A stretch of 34,589 bases of DNA from a virus, in the IMG/VR virus record IMGVR_UViG_3300025168_000300, positions 1 through 34,589 of that record, one strand, 5' to 3'. Within the stretch, counting starts at the first letter, position 1. Every line of letters begins with the position of its first letter. Under the pieces are notes generated by a model, which saw only the letters and a list, made by a program, of their open reading frames with translations, was not told the DNA's origin and made no database searches. Shown here one piece after another: positions 31,897 to 34,589 of this stretch. Position numbers and translations under genes: made by a program.

Positions 31897-32441
31897 TATC
31901 CAAGTAAATTAGCTGTTCCATCTGTTATTTTAGTTGTAGATGGATATTTTCCACCTCTTAAAGGTATTAAGTTTAATCTTTCTATCCCTGATAAGTTAGC
32001 ACTTACTATAATAGAAAAACTACTACCAAAATCTGTAGTTCCTGTTGATATAGCATAATCAGGATCTTTACCTACTATAAGTTGATTTTCAATTTTACCA
32101 TCAACTTCATAAAAATTATTTCTATAAAGTATAATGTCTCCTACTTCAGGTACTAAATTTATTGTTTCAAGTTCATGTTTTAAAAAACGAAAAGTATTTT
32201 GTTGGTTAACATCAGGTCCAAAGTTAGTAGCTGACCATTTTTGATCATCTCTAGCTATTAAACCTGCAATTCTTACAGGTTCATAATATACTTTACCTTG
32301 AGATTCACCATAAACATTAGCCGTTGTACGTTCAAGTGCAAATTTATAATATCCAACTTCTGATTGTATAATATCATTAATTAACTCTTTATTTAAATTA
32401 TTAAATAAACATATGTCTCTTGATTTTCCAAATAAAGCCAT
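31896..32441 (-). CDS. gp14: gp14-like neck protein (181 aa)
   Basis: T4 gp14 joins gp13 in the neck that connects head and tail. Here VYYEPVRIAGLIARDD (about 51-66) and VGDIILYRNNFYEVDGKIEN (about 107-126) align in pattern with T4 gp14 segments CYYVPREYVSPDLIFGED and [20 protein letters not shown]. At 181 residues it is shorter than T4 gp14 (256). The position between gp13-like and gp15-like genes agrees, though a 113-aa gene is inserted after gp13. It overlaps both neighbours by one base in TAATG, suggesting translational coupling and balanced amounts. Similarity is weak residue by residue; context carries much of the call. Confidence 0.65.
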   Translation of the reverse strand: MALFGKSRDICLFNNLNKELINDIIQSEVGYYKFALERTTANVYGESQGKVYYEPVRIAGLIARDDQKWSATNFGPDVNQQNTFRFLKHELETINLVPEVGDIILYRNNFYEVDGKIENQLIVGKDPDYAISTGTTDFGSSFSIIVSANLSGIERLNLIPLRGGKYPSTTKITDGTANLLG

Positions 32442-32782
32442 TATATTCTTATTAAAGTTTCTACTCTAAAATTAACATTTTTTAATCCATCTATTCTCAT
32501 ATCTGATGTTTTTATATCAGAGGTTAGCATGTCTTTTTTAAATTTTATTAGATCCTCTTTTGGATTTCCTCTTGAAACAAATTTCATTTTTATCCTTGTA
32601 TATTCAATATCTTTCTTTTGCATATATTCTTCAGGAGTAATATTATTTACAATAGTTACTTTTTCTAAACCTCTAATTTGATCTAATATATTTGTAATTC
32701 CCGCTCTTTTATCAGACATAAGAGATGCCTGTACTTGAAAAGTATTCATTACTTCTGATAATATGTCTTTTAATTTTATCAT
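32441..32782 (-). CDS. Small unknown protein between gp13-like and gp14-like genes (113 aa)
   Basis: Starts MIKLKDILSEVMNTFQVQAS. After a basic loop follow VTIVNNITPEEYMQKKDI, EYTRIKMKFVSRGNPKEDLI and a final VNFRVETLIRI strand. The order strand-helix-strand-helix-strand suggests a small alpha/beta sandwich (ferredoxin-like), but this is only a reading of hydrophobic patterns. The opening MIKLKDILxE occurs in several phage structural-cluster proteins I have seen. No T4 gene lies at this place. One-base overlaps with both neighbours make it part of the neck operon, so a neck or head-completion role is inferred. Confidence 0.6.
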   Translation of the reverse strand: MIKLKDILSEVMNTFQVQASLMSDKRAGITNILDQIRGLEKVTIVNNITPEEYMQKKDIEYTRIKMKFVSRGNPKEDLIKFKKDMLTSDIKTSDMRIDGLKNVNFRVETLIRI

Positions 32783-33954
32783 TATGCTATATAAATTGGA
32801 TAAGGAACTTTATAAAATGTTTTTTGAGTTAATTCTGCTTCTTCATTTTGTCTTTCTAATTGTTTAACTCTTGTTGTTGATTCTAATACTTTTTGTAATT
32901 CTTCAATTAGTGTTGTTTTTTCAGCTGTTGCTTCACTTAATAATCGTGTATAATCTAAAGTTGTCTCTGCTCCCGGGATGGGAACTTGTTGATATTTACC
33001 TCTTACACTACCTAACATTTCTTTAGCTAATGCTAATGCATATCTTCTAATCCATTGTTTTCCTGGTTCATTAATAAATTCATATGTAGGATTAGTATAA
33101 GGTACATTTGATATATCTGTTATTAAATTTGTTGCTGTATTTTTAACAGGAGCATTTGCTACTGATTTTAATTGATATTCAAAGTGTAAAGTAGCATTAA
33201 CTTTAGGTATAGGAAATAGTTTTAAATATCTATTATCTGATATTTCAAAATGGTATGCTGATTTTCTTATTTGATCATTTAATTCAATTGCTTGAATTTT
33301 TAAAACATCAAAATATAAGGGCATTAACATAAAATTTACACCTGGTGAAAAATTACCAAATCCAAATGTTTGCATTAAAGATTGAATTCCCGTTCCTGTA
33401 CCTGCGTAAGGATCAAAATATCTATTAATTGCTGCTGGTTGGTAATGAAATATTTTTTTAATGTATACTGATTCAGATCCTGCTGTGGTTATTGCTTTAA
33501 GAGATGAACTTGGAGTTGTTAATAAATCATATTTTTGGATACCTGCTGTTACTTCTAATTGTCCTGATTCTTTCTTATAATCTCCCCCACCACCAATAGT
33601 TTCATTACCATATTGATCTGATACATTAATAGTACTACCTAAATTAGGTGAAATTACTTGATTATTAAAATCAGATCCTGTAGTTGTTCCCTCTAAAGTA
33701 TGAAAATTATTTATAATTTGAAAATTATATACTTGGGATCCATATTCATTTACAGCTTCTTCAAAACATGTATAAAAATTTACATCTTGTAATTCAACAT
33801 CTACTAAAGGATATCCTAATCTTTTAGCACACCAATCTGATACTTTATCAGCATCTGATATAAAAGAAGTATCTGTATCAAAGAATGCAAAGGGTGTAGG
33901 ATTACTTATATTTGCAAAGGATGAAGATCCGGGCCATATTGGGATGTCTGCCAT
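32782..33954 (-). CDS. gp13: gp13-like neck / head completion protein (390 aa)
   Basis: In T4, gp13 binds below the portal and seals the filled head. Two regions align well in pattern with T4 gp13. Residues about 40-75 (WCAKRLGYPLVDVELQDVNF, then YTCFEEAVNEYG) match T4 [20 protein letters not shown], then DCIQRALELYG. Residues about 315-375 (WIRRYALALAKEMLGSVRGK, YQQVPIPGAETTLDYTRLLS, then EATAEKTTLIEELQ) match T4 [40 protein letters not shown], then ARLEKEALREELYLL. It is about 80 residues longer than T4 gp13 (309), with an N-terminal extension (MADIPIWPGSSSFANISNPT) and a Gly-rich insert near 120-145. Late-type motif 24 bases upstream. Starts the coupled neck operon. Confidence 0.85.
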   Translation of the reverse strand: MADIPIWPGSSSFANISNPTPFAFFDTDTSFISDADKVSDWCAKRLGYPLVDVELQDVNFYTCFEEAVNEYGSQVYNFQIINNFHTLEGTTTGSDFNNQVISPNLGSTINVSDQYGNETIGGGGDYKKESGQLEVTAGIQKYDLLTTPSSSLKAITTAGSESVYIKKIFHYQPAAINRYFDPYAGTGTGIQSLMQTFGFGNFSPGVNFMLMPLYFDVLKIQAIELNDQIRKSAYHFEISDNRYLKLFPIPKVNATLHFEYQLKSVANAPVKNTATNLITDISNVPYTNPTYEFINEPGKQWIRRYALALAKEMLGSVRGKYQQVPIPGAETTLDYTRLLSEATAEKTTLIEELQKVLESTTRVKQLERQNEEAELTQKTFYKVPYPIYIA

Positions 33955-33978
33955 TTTTAATTAATTAGGTTATTCATA

Positions 33979-33987
33979 TATAAATAT
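33979..33987 (-). promoter_or_regulatory. Conserved late-type motif ATATTTATA upstream of the gp13-like gene
   Basis: The minus strand reads TTCATATTTATATATGAATA, 24 bases before the ATG at 33954, in the 52-base gap after the PhoH-like gene. It would drive the neck operon. Promoter role is inferred. Confidence 0.55.
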
Positions 33988-34006
33988 GAAAAAACTATAG
34001 AAAAAT

Positions 34007-34589
34007 TTACATTCCGTTTAACAATTCGAATACTTCATCTATTGCTACATGGCGATGGTTGTCTAATAATACTCTTTTATAAACATATTGAGAATTATCA
34101 ATTTTAGATAAGTCAACTATTGCAGAATAATTTTTATCTTTTAAATCAATTTGTTGGTTGTCTCCACAAAATATCATTGTTGAATTTTTTCCTAATCTAC
34201 CTAATGCCATTCTAAATTGTGAACGAGTTAAATTTTGAAATTCATCAACTATTACAACTGCATTTTCAAATGTTCTACCTCTAAAATGAGCCAATGAAAC
34301 TAATTCAATTGATTCATTTTTTTCCATTTTTTCTAATATAAGTGGTTTATTGTAAATTTTACGCATGTTAGATTTAATAGGTACTATCCATGGTTCCATT
34401 TTTTCTTTTTCTGAACCAGGTAAAAATCCATTGTCTTCAGTTGACACTGTAGGTCTTGTGATTATAATTTTATTTATCTGTTTTTTAAAAAACATGTCTA
34501 ATGCAACTTGACAAGCTAACAATGTTTTACCACTACCTGCTTTCCCTACAATAAAATTGTAAGGGTGATGTAAAATTGCCTGTTTTGCT
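34007..34589 (-). CDS. phoH: PhoH-like ATPase (partial, N-terminus beyond the right edge)
   Basis: 193 residues are visible; the frame is open to the right edge, so the start codon is outside. Walker A is GKAGSGKT (visible residues 15-22), followed by LLACQVALDMFF, the conserved IIITRPTVSTEDNGFLPGSE, EKMEPWIVPI, and Walker B AVVIVDEFQN, then the sensor-like FCGDNQQIDL. These are all hallmarks of the PhoH family, P-loop ATPases common in marine phages whose role in infection is unresolved (RNA metabolism or phosphate response proposed). The C-terminus FELLNGM completes the domain. It is the only non-structural gene at this side; the gp13-like gene follows after 52 bases with its own late-type motif. 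Confidence 0.9.
   Translation of the reverse strand, partial: AKQAILHHPYNFIVGKAGSGKTLLACQVALDMFFKKQINKIIITRPTVSTEDNGFLPGSEKEKMEPWIVPIKSNMRKIYNKPLILEKMEKNESIELVSLAHFRGRTFENAVVIVDEFQNLTRSQFRMALGRLGKNSTMIFCGDNQQIDLKDKNYSAIVDLSKIDNSQYVYKRVLLDNHRHVAIDEVFELLNGM

Noticed and set aside
11273-33987. TATAAATA read on the plus strand as T4 late promoters
   Set aside because: No gene is read in the plus direction; each copy lies upstream of a minus-strand start, so the motif was considered in the minus direction instead.

Overview
The window is a late-gene (virion assembly) segment of a contractile-tailed bacteriophage, a T4-like myovirus in the broad sense. All 27 supported genes lie on the minus strand and are packed almost end to end; the largest non-coding gap is about 130 bases. 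The DNA is clearly AT-rich. Start codons are preceded by A/T runs such as AATAAAAATGGC rather than by GGAGG-type Shine-Dalgarno sequences. One structural protein carries three tandem GCxDPxAxNYNPxAxxDDGSC-type repeats, a motif I associate with Bacteroidota secreted proteins. Together these suggest a phage of a marine Bacteroidota (flavobacterial) host, but host and taxonomy are inference. No integrase, tRNA, CRISPR array or insertion sequence was seen.

Layout in the direction of transcription (right to left). A partial PhoH-type ATPase sits at the right edge. It is followed by a neck/head-completion block (gp13-like, a 113-aa unknown, gp14-like, gp15-like), in which three consecutive junctions share the base of a TAATG stop/start. 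Next comes a roughly 15-kb adsorption-apparatus region from 16.0 to 30.8 kb: seven fibre-like proteins built from Ser/Gly/Ala repeats (ASGDISASGTGSF type), a 658-aa Cys-rich structural protein, and two small proteins not recognisable by function. Then follow a small coiled-coil protein, the tail sheath (gp18-like), the tail tube (gp19-like), a gp26-like protein with a small overlapping-frame partner (probable tail assembly chaperones), and the tape measure. The left third is baseplate: two proteins with the shared N-terminus MGLKxLxSNL, a LysM-type protein, a 1303-aa hub-like protein with an EGF-like insert, and a Gly-tailed 305-aa protein. At the left edge a partial gene looks like the N-terminus of a phage family A DNA polymerase.

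The gene set describes one machine: tape measure and chaperones set tail length, tube and sheath assemble on the baseplate hub, gp15/gp14/gp13-like proteins cap the tail and join it to the head, and the fibre array recognises the host. Late transcription appears to be divided into short units. Eleven intergenic regions carry a conserved minus-strand motif ATAT(T/G)TATA, and four of them also hold a hairpin just upstream that would end the previous unit.

Most interesting points: (1) the repeat-sharing multi-fibre array with nearly identical DNA blocks in different fibre genes; (2) a likely programmed +1 or -2 frameshift at a T7 run joining the two genes before the tape measure; (3) the repeated ATAT(T/G)TATA motif; (4) a four-Cys HiPIP-like motif in a virion protein; (5) an excess of proteins ending in Tyr or Phe.
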